Part shown: positions 25,210-25,361 of the stretch, piece by piece
How the letters are laid out: each line of letters begins with the position of its first letter
How positions within the stretch are numbered: position 1 is the first letter of the stretch
DNA from: Thermoplasmata archaeon
Lineage (GTDB): Archaea; Thermoplasmatota; Thermoplasmata; Thermoplasmatales; Thermoplasmataceae
DNA length: 25,361 nt
Direction: 5' to 3'
Assembly (NCBI GenBank): GCA_021835265.1
Contig: JAKBQK010000401.1
Location: forward strand, 1-25,361
The notes under the pieces: model-generated
Seen by the model: the letters and a program-made list of their open reading frames with translations, nothing else
Databases searched by the model: none
Told to the model about the DNA's origin: nothing
Translations under genes and position numbers: made by a program

Positions 25210-25361
25210 CTAAGTGGGAGCAAGAACATTAGTGAGAGCAAGGAATCCTGCAGGAATTGGTTTGTCAAGTTTCCACACAATGTTCATTGGCTTGCTTCCC
25301 GTATGACTAAGATAATTCGCTGTTCCAAGAAAAGTGTATGGGGAAGCGCCAGCTAGATCCT
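25210..25361 (-). CDS. C-terminal end of a DUF3427-type protein (partial)
   Basis: The last 49 codons of a minus-strand gene run in from beyond the right edge and end at TAG (25210-25212). The sequence includes YTFLGTANYLSHTGSKPM and NIVWKLDKPIPAGFL. The pattern F-x-G-x-A-x-Y-x-S-H-x-G-x-x-P-M-x-I-x-W-x-L-x-x-P-x-P is the closing strand region of DUF3427, usually the C-terminal domain of SF2 helicases, often with an N-terminal PLD-type nuclease. This implies another helicase/nuclease defence gene just outside the window. The call rests on a short tail, recognised from memory. Confidence 0.55.
   Translation of the reverse strand, partial: DLAGASPYTFLGTANYLSHTGSKPMNIVWKLDKPIPAGFLALTNVLAPT

Overview
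The window reads as an archaeal defence island, most likely from the Thermoplasmata (Thermoplasmatales-like). The pointers are AT-rich DNA, TATA-like boxes placed so that several transcripts would begin at or just before the start codon (leaderless), a NurA-HerA pair, and small ribbon-helix-helix-like proteins. This lineage call comes from sequence style and gene content, not from a marker gene. I saw no rRNA, tRNA or CRISPR array.

Layout, left to right. (1) Minus strand, 15-4817: a 210-residue unknown protein, two overlapping tandem paralogues built from a 'GD.WP...SFRIT' repeat, and an SF2 helicase with three CxxH...CxxC modules. The helicase is cut after motif IV, at an edge that carries an inverted copy of its own interior. 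(2) Minus strand, 5232-6377: a 52-residue RHH-like protein and a beta-order amino-methyltransferase (TSPPF before DPFAGS). (3) 6552-7590, plus strand: a decayed insertion sequence abutting the 3' end of HerA. (4) Minus strand, 7600-12061: a tightly packed operon of gamma-order amino-methyltransferase, NurA nuclease and HerA ATPase. (5) 12270-14114: a decayed HTH-type gene, a winged-helix-like small protein and a doubtful 78-residue ORF. (6) Minus strand, 14115-15302: a PD-(D/E)XK nuclease with a four-fold 14-residue repeat, divergent from a 63-residue protein. (7) Plus strand, 15671-17413: a decayed HTH fragment, then a small cluster of unknowns ending in a three-helix membrane protein. (8) Plus strand, 17510-21997: a 1495-residue DUF4011-SF1 helicase-Vsr/DUF559-like nuclease-DUF3320 protein. 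(9) Minus strand, 22209-24969: a UvrD-type helicase fused to an Fe-S PD-(D/E)XK nuclease, with a one-base frameshift inside its Walker A codons. (10) Minus strand, 25210-25361: the C-terminal tail of a DUF3427-type protein.

The most system-like unit is methyltransferase-NurA-HerA. It has restriction-modification logic: the methyltransferase would mark self DNA, and the HerA translocase with the NurA nuclease would process unmarked DNA in place of a conventional restriction enzyme. The second methyltransferase, the zinc-module SF2 helicase and the GD.WP-repeat proteins may be further components, giving a multi-gene system loosely comparable to DISARM or BREX in logic, though I do not recognise it as any named type. 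This is inference from family roles and gene order.

The island also shows wear: a truncated helicase, a frameshifted helicase-nuclease and at least three dead gene remnants. Either the locus is decaying, or some of these are sequencing or assembly errors. The left edge in particular looks like a possible fold-back chimera.
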